Part shown: in pieces, positions 37,101 to 44,234 of the stretch | How the letters are laid out: every line of letters starts with the position of its first letter | How positions within the stretch are numbered: position 1 is the first letter of the stretch | Assembly (NCBI RefSeq): GCF_041262565.1 | Contig: NZ_JBGCCJ010000001.1 | Coordinates: 620,001-684,000, forward strand | DNA: 64,000 nt | From: Leifsonia sp. EB41 | Lineage (GTDB): Bacteria; Actinomycetota; Actinomycetes; Actinomycetales; Microbacteriaceae | Direction of reading: 5' to 3' | Notes under the pieces: model-generated | What the model saw: only the letters and a program-made list of their open reading frames with translations | What the model was told of the DNA's origin: nothing | Database searches by the model: none | Translations under genes and position numbers: made by a program

Positions 37101-37202
37101 GCCGGTCAGCTCGACCAGCTCGTCCAGCTCGCTCCGGACCGAGCTCAGCCCCACGAAACCGGCGCGAGCCAGCGTCGTGAGGGAGAGCTGCTCGCGGGTC
37201 AC
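34179..37202 (-). CDS. glnE: bifunctional glutamine synthetase adenylyltransferase/deadenylylase
   Basis: Adds AMP to, and removes it from, the regulatory tyrosine of GlnA1, switching it off and on with nitrogen supply; 1007 aa, full length. Two nucleotidyltransferase domains are present: the N-terminal deadenylylase half with GMGKAGARELNYVSDVDVIY (around residue 230) and the C-terminal adenylylating half with GMGRFGGTELGFGSDLDVMY (around residue 725), each followed by a helical GlnD-UR_UTase-like domain. It lies seven bases after glnA2 on the same strand, the order glnA2-glnE, next to glnA1, as in mycobacteria (Rv2220-Rv2222c). Confidence 0.95.
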   Translation of the reverse strand: MTREQLSLTTLARAGFVGLSSVRSELDELVELTGFGVDDLLPALSAAADPDTALALALRLLRHAPVQTARYVPSRNDARRVFRVIGASEGAAEFFLRQPAELSALDYPVTALPTAAELRADLLDSVGAVDGVAAIEDDAARTALRVRYRRRLVQLASFDLEQKDPVAGFDGVAAALSDLAAAALEASLAVARRQTIGTGPGRFPEAEVRATRFAVIGMGKAGARELNYVSDVDVIYVTEGDEGAGLSSGRAVDIATRLAMLTQRGIHEPAIEPGLWEVDPNLRPEGKDGALVRTLESHIAYYDRWAKGWEFQALLKARPLAGDLELGERYVAALAPKVWSSASRENFVESVQRMRERVTDNIPDDETHYQIKLGPGGLRDVEFTVQLLQLVHGQTDERVRQRDTLSALAALAEQGYIGRDEAAAFSQDYRTLRLMEHRLQLRHLSRTHLMPRDEGDVRILARATGLAPSAEQLLVRWNAIKHRVRGLHERLFYRPLLSAVAAMPTDDTGLTGGAGLTSEQAEARLAAIGFRDPRGALAHIAALTAGVSRRATIQRHLLPVLLQWFAAGADPDYGLLTFRRLSEDLGTTHWYLKMLRDSTGAAERLTRVLSGSRYAGELLGRIPESVAWLESEEELRPRTADVLREETAAILGRHQSAATAAASLRAVRRREVLRLAFSAILGFATIEELARGLTAVNENVIQGVLSAIRAERGDAAALEFAIIGMGRFGGTELGFGSDLDVMYVFRPLAAEQDAAHRAALAIVADLNRLTDDNRLPLDLDIGLRPEGKNGPPVRSLEAYRAYYKRWSLTWEAQALLRARGVAGDAALLADFETVADEVRYPAAIGEQEVREVKRIKARVENERLPQGADPARHLKLGRGSLSDVEWFVQLIQLQHGAAIPALRTTSTLDALAVAVDNGLVADDDAAKLRDAWLLASRARSAMTLWTNKTADVLPADRVALEGVARLLEYPPGSASRLEEDYLAVTRRARAVFERAFYGLPQRPTPTG

Positions 37203-37209
37203 GTTCGGG

Positions 37210-38547
37210 TCAGAGGATCTCGAGGTTCGACCGCAGCTCGAACGGCGTGACCTGCGCCCGGTACTCGGCCCACTCGCGCCGCTTGTTCAAGAGCACGTAG
37301 TTGAAGACGGACTCGCCGAGTGTCTCGGCGACCAGCTCGGAGTCCTCCATCAGCGAGATCGCGTGGTCGAGGCTGGCCGGGAGCTGGTTGTAGCCGAGCG
37401 CGCGGCGCTCGGCGTCGGACAGCGCCCACACGTTGTCCTCGGCCTCCGGCGGCAGCTCGTAGCCGCCCTCGATGCCCTTGAGGCCGGCGGCCAGCATCAG
37501 CGAGAACGACAGGTACGGGTTCGCGGCGGAGTCGATCGCGCGGTACTCGACGCGCGAGCTCTGGCCCTTGTTCGGCTTGTAGAGCGGCACGCGCACCAGT
37601 GCGGAGCGGTTGTTGTGGCCCCAGCAGACGAAGCTCGGCGCCTCGTCGCCGCCCCAGAGCCGCTTGTAGGAGTTGACGAACTGGTTCGTGACGGCGGTGA
37701 TCTCCGGCGCGTGCTTGAGCAGACCGGCGATGAACTGCCGCCCGGTCTGCGAGAGCTGGTACTGCGCGCCGGCCTCGAAGAACGCGTTGGTGTCGCCCTC
37801 GAACAGCGACATATGGGTGTGCATGCCCGAACCGGGGTGGCCGGAGAGCGGCTTCGGCATGAAGGTCGCGTAGACGCCCTGCTCGATCGCCACCTCCTTG
37901 ATGACCGTGCGGAACGTCATGATGTTGTCGGCCGTGGTCAGCGCGTCGGCGTACCGGAGGTCGATCTCGTTCTGGCCGGGGCCGGCCTCGTGGTGGCTGA
38001 ACTCCACCGAGATGCCGAGGTCTTCGAGCATCCGCACCGAACGGCGGCGGAAGTCGTGCGCCGTGCCGCCCGGGACGTTGTCGAAGTAGCCGGCGGAGTC
38101 GACAGGCTCCGGGCCCTCCTCGCCGAAGGTGGAGGACTTGAGCAGGTAGAACTCGATCTCCGGGTGCGTGTAGAAGGTGAAGCCGCGGTCGGCCGCCTTC
38201 TCCAGCGTGCGCTTGAGCACGTTGCGCGGGTCGGACACCGACGGCTGCTCGTCGGGCGTGGTGATGTCGCAGAACATGCGGGCGGTCGGGTCGACCTCCC
38301 CGCGCCACGGCAGGATCTGGAACGTGGTGGGGTCGGGATGAGCCAGCAGATCGGACTCGAACGCGCGGGTCAGGCCCTCGATGGCGGAGCCGTCGAAGCC
38401 GAGGCCCTCGGTGAACGCGCCCTCGACCTCGGCGGGCGCGATCGCGACGGATTTGAGCGTGCCGACGACGTCGGTGAACCACAGCCTCACGAACTTGACG
38501 CCGCGCTCCTCGATGGTGCGAAGAACGAAGTCGCGCTGCTTGTCCAT
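37210..38547 (-). CDS. glnA2: type I glutamine synthetase GlnA2
   Basis: 445 aa, second glutamine synthetase-fold enzyme. Conserved parts: VRLWFTDVVGTLKSVAIAP, FYTHPEIEFYLLK, PKPLSGHPGSGMHTHMSLFE, VCWGHNNRSALVRVP. The adenylylation loop reads EDNVWALSDAERR, with Trp where GlnA1 has the GlnE-modified Tyr, so GlnE should not control it. GlnA2 of mycobacteria has weak synthetase activity, and some related enzymes act on polyamines or other amines, so glutamine synthesis is likely but not certain. ATG 38547 has GGGGCAGG upstream; a TAGTCT hexamer at about 38571-38576 may be the -10. In an operon with glnE. Confidence 0.92.
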   Translation of the reverse strand: MDKQRDFVLRTIEERGVKFVRLWFTDVVGTLKSVAIAPAEVEGAFTEGLGFDGSAIEGLTRAFESDLLAHPDPTTFQILPWRGEVDPTARMFCDITTPDEQPSVSDPRNVLKRTLEKAADRGFTFYTHPEIEFYLLKSSTFGEEGPEPVDSAGYFDNVPGGTAHDFRRRSVRMLEDLGISVEFSHHEAGPGQNEIDLRYADALTTADNIMTFRTVIKEVAIEQGVYATFMPKPLSGHPGSGMHTHMSLFEGDTNAFFEAGAQYQLSQTGRQFIAGLLKHAPEITAVTNQFVNSYKRLWGGDEAPSFVCWGHNNRSALVRVPLYKPNKGQSSRVEYRAIDSAANPYLSFSLMLAAGLKGIEGGYELPPEAEDNVWALSDAERRALGYNQLPASLDHAISLMEDSELVAETLGESVFNYVLLNKRREWAEYRAQVTPFELRSNLEIL

Positions 38548-38626
38548 CCTGCCCCTTTCGTCGGCCCCTCCAGACTAGTGGCTCATCGGGCGGAAACCTG
38601 CCCGATGACCGTCGGTGCCGCGTCAC

Positions 38627-38639
38627 TAGACTGAGGCGC
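38627..38639 (+). promoter_or_regulatory. leaderless -10 element of panB
   Basis: TAGACT (38627-38632) ends seven bases before the panB ATG, with no ribosome binding site. The 92-bp space to the divergent glnA2 start also holds TAGTCT on the other strand at about 38571-38576. Confidence 0.55.
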
Positions 38640-39491
38640 ATGAGCGAGCAGTCACCTGTGCCCTCCGTCCACCCCGCCACCCCGTCGATGGAGTCGCTGA
38701 AGCGGGTGCGGACCCGTCACTTCCAGTCGGCGAAGGAGGCGGGCGAGCCGTTCACCGGGCTGACCAGCTACGACATGCTGACCGCCCAGATCTTCGACGA
38801 GGCGGGCATCGACTTCCTGCTGGTCGGCGACTCGGCAGGCAACAACGTCCTGGGCTACGACACGACGCTCCCGGTCACGGTGGACGACCTGATCCCGCTG
38901 ACGCGTGCCGTCGCGAAGGCCGTGAAGCGCGCGTTCGTCGTCGCCGACATGCCGTTCGGCTCCTACGAGACCGGGCCGCTGGAGGCGCTGCACACCGCGG
39001 TCCGCTTCATGAAGGAGACCGGGGCGCACGCGGTCAAGCTGGAGGGCGGCGAGCGCAGCGCCAAGCAGATCCGGCGCATCGTGGGCGCCGGCATCCCGGT
39101 GATGGCGCACATCGGCTTCACCCCGCAGAGCGAGCACGGGCTCGGCGGCCACCTCGTTCAGGGCCGCGGCGAGGGCGCCGAGCAGATCCTCGCCGACGCG
39201 CACGCGGTCGAGGACGCCGGGGCGTTCGCGGTCGTGATGGAGATGGTGCCGGCGGACGTGGCCCAGCGGGTCACGCAGGAGCTGCGCATCCCGACGATCG
39301 GCGTCGGCGCCGGCCCGCACGTTGACGGTCAGCTGCTGGTGTGGACGGACTGGGCGGGATTCACGACCGGGCGCATCCCGCGCTTCGTGAAGCAGTACGC
39401 GGACCTCAGAGGCGCGCTGTCGGAGGCCGCGCGCACGTACAAGGCGGAGGTGCAGGGCGGGGTGTTCCCCGGCCCGGAGCACAGCTTCTAG
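38640..39491 (+). CDS. panB: 3-methyl-2-oxobutanoate hydroxymethyltransferase
   Basis: First step of pantothenate synthesis, adding a hydroxymethyl group from methylene-tetrahydrofolate to ketoisovalerate; 283 aa, TIM barrel. Motifs: TSYDMLTAQIFDEAGIDFLL, VGDSAGNNVLGYDTTLPVT (metal-binding Asp), VVADMPFGSYE, VKLEGGE and HIGFTPQSEHGLGG. Start ATG 38640 is leaderless. It is the last gene of the block shared with mycobacteria (Rv2225). Its stop codon TAG overlaps the stop of the convergent DUF6194 gene in the palindrome CTAG. Confidence 0.95.
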   Translation: MSEQSPVPSVHPATPSMESLKRVRTRHFQSAKEAGEPFTGLTSYDMLTAQIFDEAGIDFLLVGDSAGNNVLGYDTTLPVTVDDLIPLTRAVAKAVKRAFVVADMPFGSYETGPLEALHTAVRFMKETGAHAVKLEGGERSAKQIRRIVGAGIPVMAHIGFTPQSEHGLGGHLVQGRGEGAEQILADAHAVEDAGAFAVVMEMVPADVAQRVTQELRIPTIGVGAGPHVDGQLLVWTDWAGFTTGRIPRFVKQYADLRGALSEAARTYKAEVQGGVFPGPEHSF

Positions 39492-39928
39492 GTCGCCTCG
39501 CGGCGCTCCAGCCGCCGCCGGTCGTCGGCGTGCGCGTCGCGCAGGGCAGCCAGCGCTCGATCGAGCGTGGCCGCACCGGGGTTGACGACGCACACCCAGC
39601 CGTAGTCGCCGTAGAGCGGGTGCGGGAGGAAGACGTCCTCGGCGTCGTAGCCGGCGGTCGCTCCACCCGTCAGCTCGGCCGCCGCCTGCGCTCCCACGTG
39701 GATGTTGAGCCGCCAGCGCCCGGGATCGTCGAGCCGGGAGGCCACGTCGTCCGGGTAGTCCTTCGTGACGATCGTCGCGTACGGCTGCCGGTTGGTCGGC
39801 ACCTGGCCGTCCGGCGCGTAGTAGAAGAAGTGGTCGCCCCAGGAGATCTCCGGGAACTCGCTGCCGGGCTGCGGCGCGAGCTCCAGCACTCCGTCGAAGC
39901 CCCTGACCTCGGCGAGGATCCGGTCCAT
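39488..39928 (-). CDS. DUF6194 family protein
   Basis: 146 aa, soluble, unknown function. Conserved features: PEISWGDHFFYYAPDG, a central PYATIVTKDYPDD and the C-terminal YGDYGWVCVVNPG. I prefer ATG 39928 (MDRILAEV); a GTG at 39934 in the same frame is also possible. It overlaps panB by four bases at the stop codons (convergent). The next gene upstream, a SPOR protein, ends 17 bases before it on the same strand. Confidence 0.8.
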   Translation of the reverse strand: MDRILAEVRGFDGVLELAPQPGSEFPEISWGDHFFYYAPDGQVPTNRQPYATIVTKDYPDDVASRLDDPGRWRLNIHVGAQAAAELTGGATAGYDAEDVFLPHPLYGDYGWVCVVNPGAATLDRALAALRDAHADDRRRLERREAT

Positions 39929-39944
39929 CGTCACGATGGCCTCG

Positions 39945-40157
39945 CTAGCGGTTGTCCTCGGCGTCCTCCTCGGCCCACTTGGCACTGTTCTCGCGGAGCT
40001 TCTCGAGCGCGTGCTCGGCCTCCCCGCGGGTGTCGAACGGGCCGACGCGGTCCGGGGCGGGCGAGAGGAAACCCTGCTCGACCTGGCCGGTCTTCATGTT
40101 GTACCAGTACTTGTGCTCGGCATCCTGCTCGATGCCGTAGTCGTTCTCGCCGGTCAT
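39945..40157 (-). CDS. SPOR domain-containing protein, short
   Basis: 70 aa, almost only one SPOR-like domain (YWYNMKTGQVEQGF, then VGPFDTRGEAEHAL), with an acidic C-terminus and no signal peptide or membrane helix. SPOR domains often bind denuded peptidoglycan, but cytoplasmic copies like this one, common in actinobacteria, have no known partner. ATG 40157 lies 12 bases from the map start on the other strand; the hexamer TAGGAT at 40165-40170 (minus strand) is placed for a leaderless transcript. Confidence 0.85.
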   Translation of the reverse strand: MTGENDYGIEQDAEHKYWYNMKTGQVEQGFLSPAPDRVGPFDTRGEAEHALEKLRENSAKWAEEDAEDNR

Positions 40158-40170
40158 AAGCTTGATCCTA
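40157..40170. promoter_or_regulatory. interlocked divergent leaderless promoters of map and the SPOR gene
   Basis: The map -10 would be TAAGCT (40157-40162, plus), seven bases before its ATG; the SPOR gene -10 would be TAGGAT (40165-40170, minus), also seven bases before its ATG. The hexamers are two bases apart and each touches the other gene's start codon, so RNA polymerase can occupy only one direction at a time. Confidence 0.55.
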
Positions 40171-41036
40171 TGCCCAAGGATTCCGCCGGTCACCTGGTTC
40201 CGGGACGCGTCACCGCGATGCGCTCCGTCCCGTCGCGCATCCCGCGGCCGGAGTACGTCGGCAAGCAGGGACCGACCCCGTCGGACCGCGGCGACGTGTA
40301 CTCCCCGGCGGAGGTCGAGCTGATCCGGGAGTCCGGCCGGATCGCCGCGCGCGCCATCGAGCGCGTCGGCCAGGCGGTGCGCCCCGGCATCACGACCGAG
40401 GAGCTGGACGCGATCGGCCACGAGTTCCTGATCGAGCACGACGCCTACCCGTCGACGCTCGGCTATCGCGGCTACCCCAAGTCGATCTGCAGCTCGGTCA
40501 ACGAGGTCGTCTGCCACGGCATCCCGGACGACACCGTGCTGGCGGACGGCGACATCGTCAACATCGACATCACCGCGTACAAGAACGGCTTCCACGGCGA
40601 CAGCAACCAGACCTTCATCGTCGGCACGGCGTCGCAGGAGGTCACCCTCCTGGTCGAGCGGACCAGGGAGGCCCTGAACCGCGGCATCAAGGCCGTCGCG
40701 CCCGGCCGCCAGGTCAACGTGATCGGCCGGGCCATCGAGTCCTACGCCAAGCGCTTCGGCTACGGGGTGGTGCGCGACTTCACCGGCCACGGCGTCGGCG
40801 CGACCTTCCACTCCGGGCTGATCATCCCGCACTACGACGCCGCGCCCGCCTTCGACGACGTGATGGAGGTCGGGATGGTGTTCACCATCGAGCCGATGCT
40901 GACACTCGGGTCCCACGACTGGGACCTGTGGGCGGACGACTGGACGGTCGTCACCCGCGACCGCAGCATCACGGCGCAGTTCGAGCACACGCTCGTGGTC
41001 ACGGAGCGGGGCGCGGAGATCCTGACGCTGCCGTGA
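40170..41036 (+). CDS. map: methionine aminopeptidase, type I
   Basis: Removes the initiator methionine from new proteins, 288 aa. It has the N-terminal extension of actinobacterial MapB-type enzymes (RIPRPEYVGKQGPTPSDRGD) and all five metal ligands: DIVNIDITAYKNGFHGDSNQ (two Asp), GHGVGATFHS, FTIEPML and QFEHTLVVTE. ATG 40170 follows a -10 element by seven bases and lacks a ribosome binding site. The 3' end overlaps the convergent MFS gene by 38 bp. Confidence 0.95.
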   Translation: MPKDSAGHLVPGRVTAMRSVPSRIPRPEYVGKQGPTPSDRGDVYSPAEVELIRESGRIAARAIERVGQAVRPGITTEELDAIGHEFLIEHDAYPSTLGYRGYPKSICSSVNEVVCHGIPDDTVLADGDIVNIDITAYKNGFHGDSNQTFIVGTASQEVTLLVERTREALNRGIKAVAPGRQVNVIGRAIESYAKRFGYGVVRDFTGHGVGATFHSGLIIPHYDAAPAFDDVMEVGMVFTIEPMLTLGSHDWDLWADDWTVVTRDRSITAQFEHTLVVTERGAEILTLP

Positions 41037-42462
41037 CGGCCTGACCGCCGCCCGCTGGGGCCGCCGCGGCCGCGCGCTCGCGCGCCGGGCCGCCGGACGG
41101 GAGCACGAAGGCGATCAGCACGCCGAGCACGGTCGCGCCCGACGCGACCCAGAACGCCGTGTCGAACGCCGACGCGACGCTCGCGCCGCCCTGCACCGCT
41201 GCCTGCAGCAGCACGGCGAAAAGGGCGGTTCCGAACGATCCGCCGAGCTGCTGGGCGGTGCGGGTGAGGATGCTGGAGTGCGCGAGCTGCTCGCCCGCCA
41301 GCCCCTGGAAGGACGCGACCATGAGCGGCATCGTGATCGCGCCGAGCCCGAAGCCGCGGACGAACAGCGCCACGAGCAGCAGTGGGTCGGCGGACGGCGC
41401 GGGCGACAGCGCGAACGGGACGGTGGAGACGGCGACGATCGCGAAGCCGGCGAGTGCGATCCACCGCACTCCGACCCGGTCGATGAGGCGCCCGGCGAGC
41501 GGACGGCAGGCGAGCGTGCCCAGACCCTGGGGCACCAGCAGGAGCCCGGCGCCGAGGGCGTCCGTGCCGCGCACCTCCTGGAAGAACAGCGGCAGCAGCA
41601 GCATCGCGCCGTAGAGCGCGACGCTCGACAGGAACAGCAGCGTGGAAGCCGACCAGACCGTCCGCACGCGCAACAGCCGGACATCCACCAGGGCGTCGCC
41701 GCGGCGGTGGAGTGCCCAGATCACGAACGCGACGACCAGGAGCACGCCGGCGACGAGCGGCAGCCACGCGTCCAGCCGGGCGAAGCCGCCGTCGAGGACG
41801 GAGTCCGACAGCCCGAGCAGGATGCCGGCGAGGCCGGGCACGAGGAGCAGCACGCCGACGACGTCGAGCCGGCGGCGCGGGTCCCGGCCGCGGTCGGAGG
41901 GCAGCATCCGCCAGGCGAGGACGAGCCCGGCGACCGAGAACGGGATGTTGACCCAGAACACCCAGCGCCAGTCCCCCAGCGCCAGGATCAGGCCGCCGAT
42001 GACCGGCCCGAGGACCGGCCCGGCCATCGCGGGCAGGCCGATCACGGCCGAGACCCGGCCGAGCTGCCTGCCGCCCGCGACCTCCATCACCATCGTCGTC
42101 ATCACCGGCAGCATCAGCCCGCCGCCGACGCCCTGGAGGACGCGGAAGGCGATGAGCGCGTCGGCGTTCCAAGCGAGGCCGGAGAGGATCGAGCCGGCGA
42201 GGAAGATCGCGAGGGCGGCCATCCAGACCCGCTTGCCGCCGAACCGGGCGAGGCACCACGCCGACAGCGGGACGGTCGCGGCGAGCGCCAGCAGGTACCC
42301 GGTGGTGACCCACTGGATCTGCGCGACCGTGGTGTGCAGGTCGGTGGCCAGCGTGTGCAGTGCGACGCTCAGGATGGTCGTGTCGAAGACCACCGCGAGC
42401 GCTCCGACGACGAGCGCCGTCGCGGTCCGCACGACCGTCCTGTCGAGTTTCTCCGCTGCCAT
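40999..42462 (-). CDS. MFS drug efflux transporter, DHA2 family
   Basis: 487 aa with about 14 membrane helices, the topology of DHA2 proton-driven multidrug exporters. The first helix and motif are VFDTTILSVALHTLATDL; GYLLALAATVPLSAW and GVGGGLMLPVMTTMV follow, and motif C-like GPVLGPVIGGLILALGDWRWVFW is well preserved. ATG 42462 has AAAGGAG upstream. It is divergent from a TetR regulator with a palindromic operator between them, the classic arrangement of a self-regulated efflux pump. The unconserved C-terminal tail overlaps map by 38 bp. Confidence 0.9.
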   Translation of the reverse strand: MAAEKLDRTVVRTATALVVGALAVVFDTTILSVALHTLATDLHTTVAQIQWVTTGYLLALAATVPLSAWCLARFGGKRVWMAALAIFLAGSILSGLAWNADALIAFRVLQGVGGGLMLPVMTTMVMEVAGGRQLGRVSAVIGLPAMAGPVLGPVIGGLILALGDWRWVFWVNIPFSVAGLVLAWRMLPSDRGRDPRRRLDVVGVLLLVPGLAGILLGLSDSVLDGGFARLDAWLPLVAGVLLVVAFVIWALHRRGDALVDVRLLRVRTVWSASTLLFLSSVALYGAMLLLPLFFQEVRGTDALGAGLLLVPQGLGTLACRPLAGRLIDRVGVRWIALAGFAIVAVSTVPFALSPAPSADPLLLVALFVRGFGLGAITMPLMVASFQGLAGEQLAHSSILTRTAQQLGGSFGTALFAVLLQAAVQGGASVASAFDTAFWVASGATVLGVLIAFVLPSGGPARERAAAAAPAGGGQAVTAASGSPRPAP

Positions 42463-42474
42463 GATCACTCCTTT

Positions 42475-42492
42475 AGATACGTGCATGTATCT
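42475..42492. promoter_or_regulatory. TetR operator between efflux gene and its regulator
   Basis: Inverted repeat AGATAC-GTGCAT-GTATCT lies at 42475-42492. The efflux gene's TAAGAT -10 (minus strand, about 42488-42493) overlaps it. A further half-site AAGATAC occurs at 42519-42525, inside the tetR -10 region (TAAGAT, 42518-42523). Binding of the TetR protein would block both promoters. Confidence 0.65.
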
Positions 42493-42529
42493 TAATCGCA
42501 AGAGTACTCCGGCGCGATAAGATACGCAA

Positions 42530-43165
42530 ATGGACTCTAAATCGGCCACCCCGCAGCGCCGTAGAGGCGAAGCCCTGGAGCGCGCGCTCCTGGACGCCGC
42601 GTGGGCCGAGCTCGACGCCAACGGCTACTCCGACCTGACGATGGAGGCCGTCGCCGCCCGTGCGGGGACCAGCCGGCCGGTGCTCTCCCGCCGCTGGCCC
42701 ACGCGCAGCGACCTCGCGCTCGCGGCCATCCGGCACCACTTCGACGCGGACCCGATCGACCTCCCCGACCACGGCAACCTGCGCGACGACCTGATCGACT
42801 ACCTGCGTCAGGCGAACGAACGGCGCAGCCAGCTCGTCGGCCCGCTCATGCTGCGGTTCAGCGGGATCGTCTCCGACAGCGACGGCGGCCTCGCCGGCCT
42901 GCGCGAACAGCTCATCGGCGGCCGGCCCACGATGCTCGACACCATCCTCGACCGGGCCGCCGCCCGAGGCGAGCTCGACCGGGCCGCACTGCCGCCCATC
43001 GTCGCCCAGCTCCCCTTCACGCTGCTGCGGCACGAGCTGCTGATGCGGATGGCGCCCGCCGACGACGCCACGATCGTCGCGATCGTCGACGAGGTCTTCC
43101 TCCCGCTCGCGACGCGGCGGGGCCCTGCGGCTTCAGGGCACAGCGGGGTAGATTCGAGACCATGA
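42530..43165 (+). CDS. TetR family transcriptional regulator
   Basis: 211 aa. The N-terminal helix-turn-helix domain (residues 12-58) reads LTMEAVAARAGTSRPVLSRRW, followed by a helical ligand-binding domain with the actinobacterial TetR_C pattern around RSQLVGPLMLRFSGIVSD. Probably represses the divergent DHA2 efflux gene and itself. Leaderless start: TAAGAT is six bases before ATG 42530. Its stop overlaps the ppgK start by four bases, although ppgK has its own promoter element. Confidence 0.9.
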   Translation: MDSKSATPQRRRGEALERALLDAAWAELDANGYSDLTMEAVAARAGTSRPVLSRRWPTRSDLALAAIRHHFDADPIDLPDHGNLRDDLIDYLRQANERRSQLVGPLMLRFSGIVSDSDGGLAGLREQLIGGRPTMLDTILDRAAARGELDRAALPPIVAQLPFTLLRHELLMRMAPADDATIVAIVDEVFLPLATRRGPAASGHSGVDSRP

Positions 43166-43917
43166 GCGCGCAGAACCACGCAATCGGCATCGACGTCGGC
43201 GGAACGGGCATCAAGGGAGGGCTGGTCGACCTCGAGACCGGAGAGCTGATCAGCGACAGGATCAAGCTCCCCACTCCCGACGGCGGCAAGCCGGACGACA
43301 TCGTCGAGACCACCAAGGAGATCGTCGAGAAGCTGACCGCCGAGGACCCGGACGCTCCGGTCGGCGTCTGCTTCCCCGCGATCGTCAGCCACGGTGTCAC
43401 GCTCTCGGCGGCGAACGTGTCCAAGAAGTGGATCGGGCTGCACGCCGAGGAGCTGTTCGAGAAGGCACTGGGCCGGCCGATCCACTTTGTCAACGACGCG
43501 GACGCGGCGGGCTACGCCGAGTCGCGCTTCGGCGCGGCGAAGGGCACGAACGGCCTGGTCATCATGACCACCCTCGGCACCGGCATCGGATCGGCGCTCA
43601 TCTACGACGGCGTGCTGATCCCGAACGCGGAGCTCGGCCACCTGGAGATCGAGGGCCACGACGCCGAGTCGCGGGCGGCCTACTCGGCGAAGGAGCGCGA
43701 GGAGCTCTCCTGGGAGAAGTGGGCCAAGCGCCTGCAGAAGTACTACTCGACGCTGGAGTTCCTCTTCACTCCCGACCTGTTCATCGTCGGCGGAGGCGTG
43801 TCCAAGAACTACACGGACTTCCTGCCGCTGCTGGAGCTCAACACGATGATCGTGCCGGCGACCCACCGCAACAACGCCGGGATCCTGGGCGCGGCGGCAC
43901 TCGCAGCGAAGAGCTGA
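43162..43917 (+). CDS. ppgK: polyphosphate glucokinase
   Basis: Phosphorylates glucose using polyphosphate (or ATP), 251 aa, ROK family. Motifs: phosphate-binding IGIDVGGTGIKGGLVD, the Asp base region HFVNDADAAGYAESRFG, TTLGTGIGSALIYDG, and ELGHLEIEGHDAE. PpgK is near sigA in mycobacteria (Rv2702); here it is farther away. ATG 43162 overlaps the tetR stop, but TAGATT at 43149-43154 is placed seven bases upstream, suggesting a separate leaderless promoter inside tetR. Confidence 0.93.
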   Translation: MSAQNHAIGIDVGGTGIKGGLVDLETGELISDRIKLPTPDGGKPDDIVETTKEIVEKLTAEDPDAPVGVCFPAIVSHGVTLSAANVSKKWIGLHAEELFEKALGRPIHFVNDADAAGYAESRFGAAKGTNGLVIMTTLGTGIGSALIYDGVLIPNAELGHLEIEGHDAESRAAYSAKEREELSWEKWAKRLQKYYSTLEFLFTPDLFIVGGGVSKNYTDFLPLLELNTMIVPATHRNNAGILGAAALAAKS

Positions 43918-43920
43918 ACC

Positions 43921-43997
43921 GCGGGCCGCGTGAGCGATCCGCATGGATCGCGCGCAGGCCCGTTAGAGAACCGTGAGGACGCTCACCCGCGTCCTCA
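43921..43997 (+). terminator. ppgK terminator region with two hairpins
   Basis: The first structure has an outer CGGGCC/GGCCCG stem (about 43922-43962) enclosing GCGATCC-GCAT-GGATCGC. The second is a perfect nine-base stem TGAGGACGC/GCGTCCTCA (43974-43982 and 43989-43997) with a six-base loop. Both fit termination after ppgK or attenuation of the kdp operon. Confidence 0.6.
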
Positions 43998-44007
43998 TCC
44001 GGGTGTG

Positions 44008-44063
44008 GACTCTCTCTCGCCCCCGGCCACCCGGCGGGGGTGTCCCGATGGATGGAGAGAGTC
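44008..44063 (+). promoter_or_regulatory. kdp leader stem covering the ribosome binding site
   Basis: GACTCTCTC (44008-44016) pairs perfectly with GAGAGAGTC (44055-44063), which contains the GGAGAGAG ribosome binding site placed directly before the GTG at 44064. A C-rich/G-rich inner stem (CCCCCG with CGGGGG) stacks inside. The folded form would hide the start of the first kdp reading frame. Confidence 0.5.
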
Positions 44064-44147
44064 GTGCTTGACCTCGTCTACCTTCTCGCCGTCGCAGCGC
44101 TGGCGTTCGTCGTCGCGCTCGTCGGCCGGGGGGTCGAGAAACTGTGA
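44064..44147 (+). CDS. 27-aa single-helix membrane peptide ahead of kdpF
   Basis: Reads MLDLVYLLAVAALAFVVALV then GRGVEKL: one transmembrane helix with a short charged tail, 27 aa from GTG 44064 (31 aa if the in-frame ATG 44052 is used). The stop overlaps the kdpF start by four bases (GTGA), so it is translated with the kdp operon. It resembles the small KdpF type of peptide but is a separate gene; no family is known to me. It may stabilise the KdpFABC complex or act as a leader peptide. Confidence 0.6.
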   Translation: MLDLVYLLAVAALAFVVALVGRGVEKL

Positions 44148-44233
44148 TCGTCATCACCCTGATCGCCGCGCTGCTCGGCGTCGCGGCGATCGGCTACCTC
44201 GTCGTCGCCCTGGTCAAGCCGGAGCGGTTCTGA
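44144..44233 (+). CDS. kdpF: potassium-transporting ATPase subunit KdpF
   Basis: 29-aa single-helix subunit that stabilises the KdpABC complex. Sequence pattern [20 protein letters not shown] ending in VKPERF, the usual KdpF ending. GTG start 44144 overlaps the preceding small gene; kdpA begins one base after its stop codon (ATG 44235). Confidence 0.88.
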   Translation: MIVITLIAALLGVAAIGYLVVALVKPERF

Positions 44234-44234
44234 G

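Noticed and set aside
34143-37250. Open frame of 1035 codons on the plus strand
   Set aside because: Exact mirror of glnE, which has complete family motifs; the plus-strand product has none.
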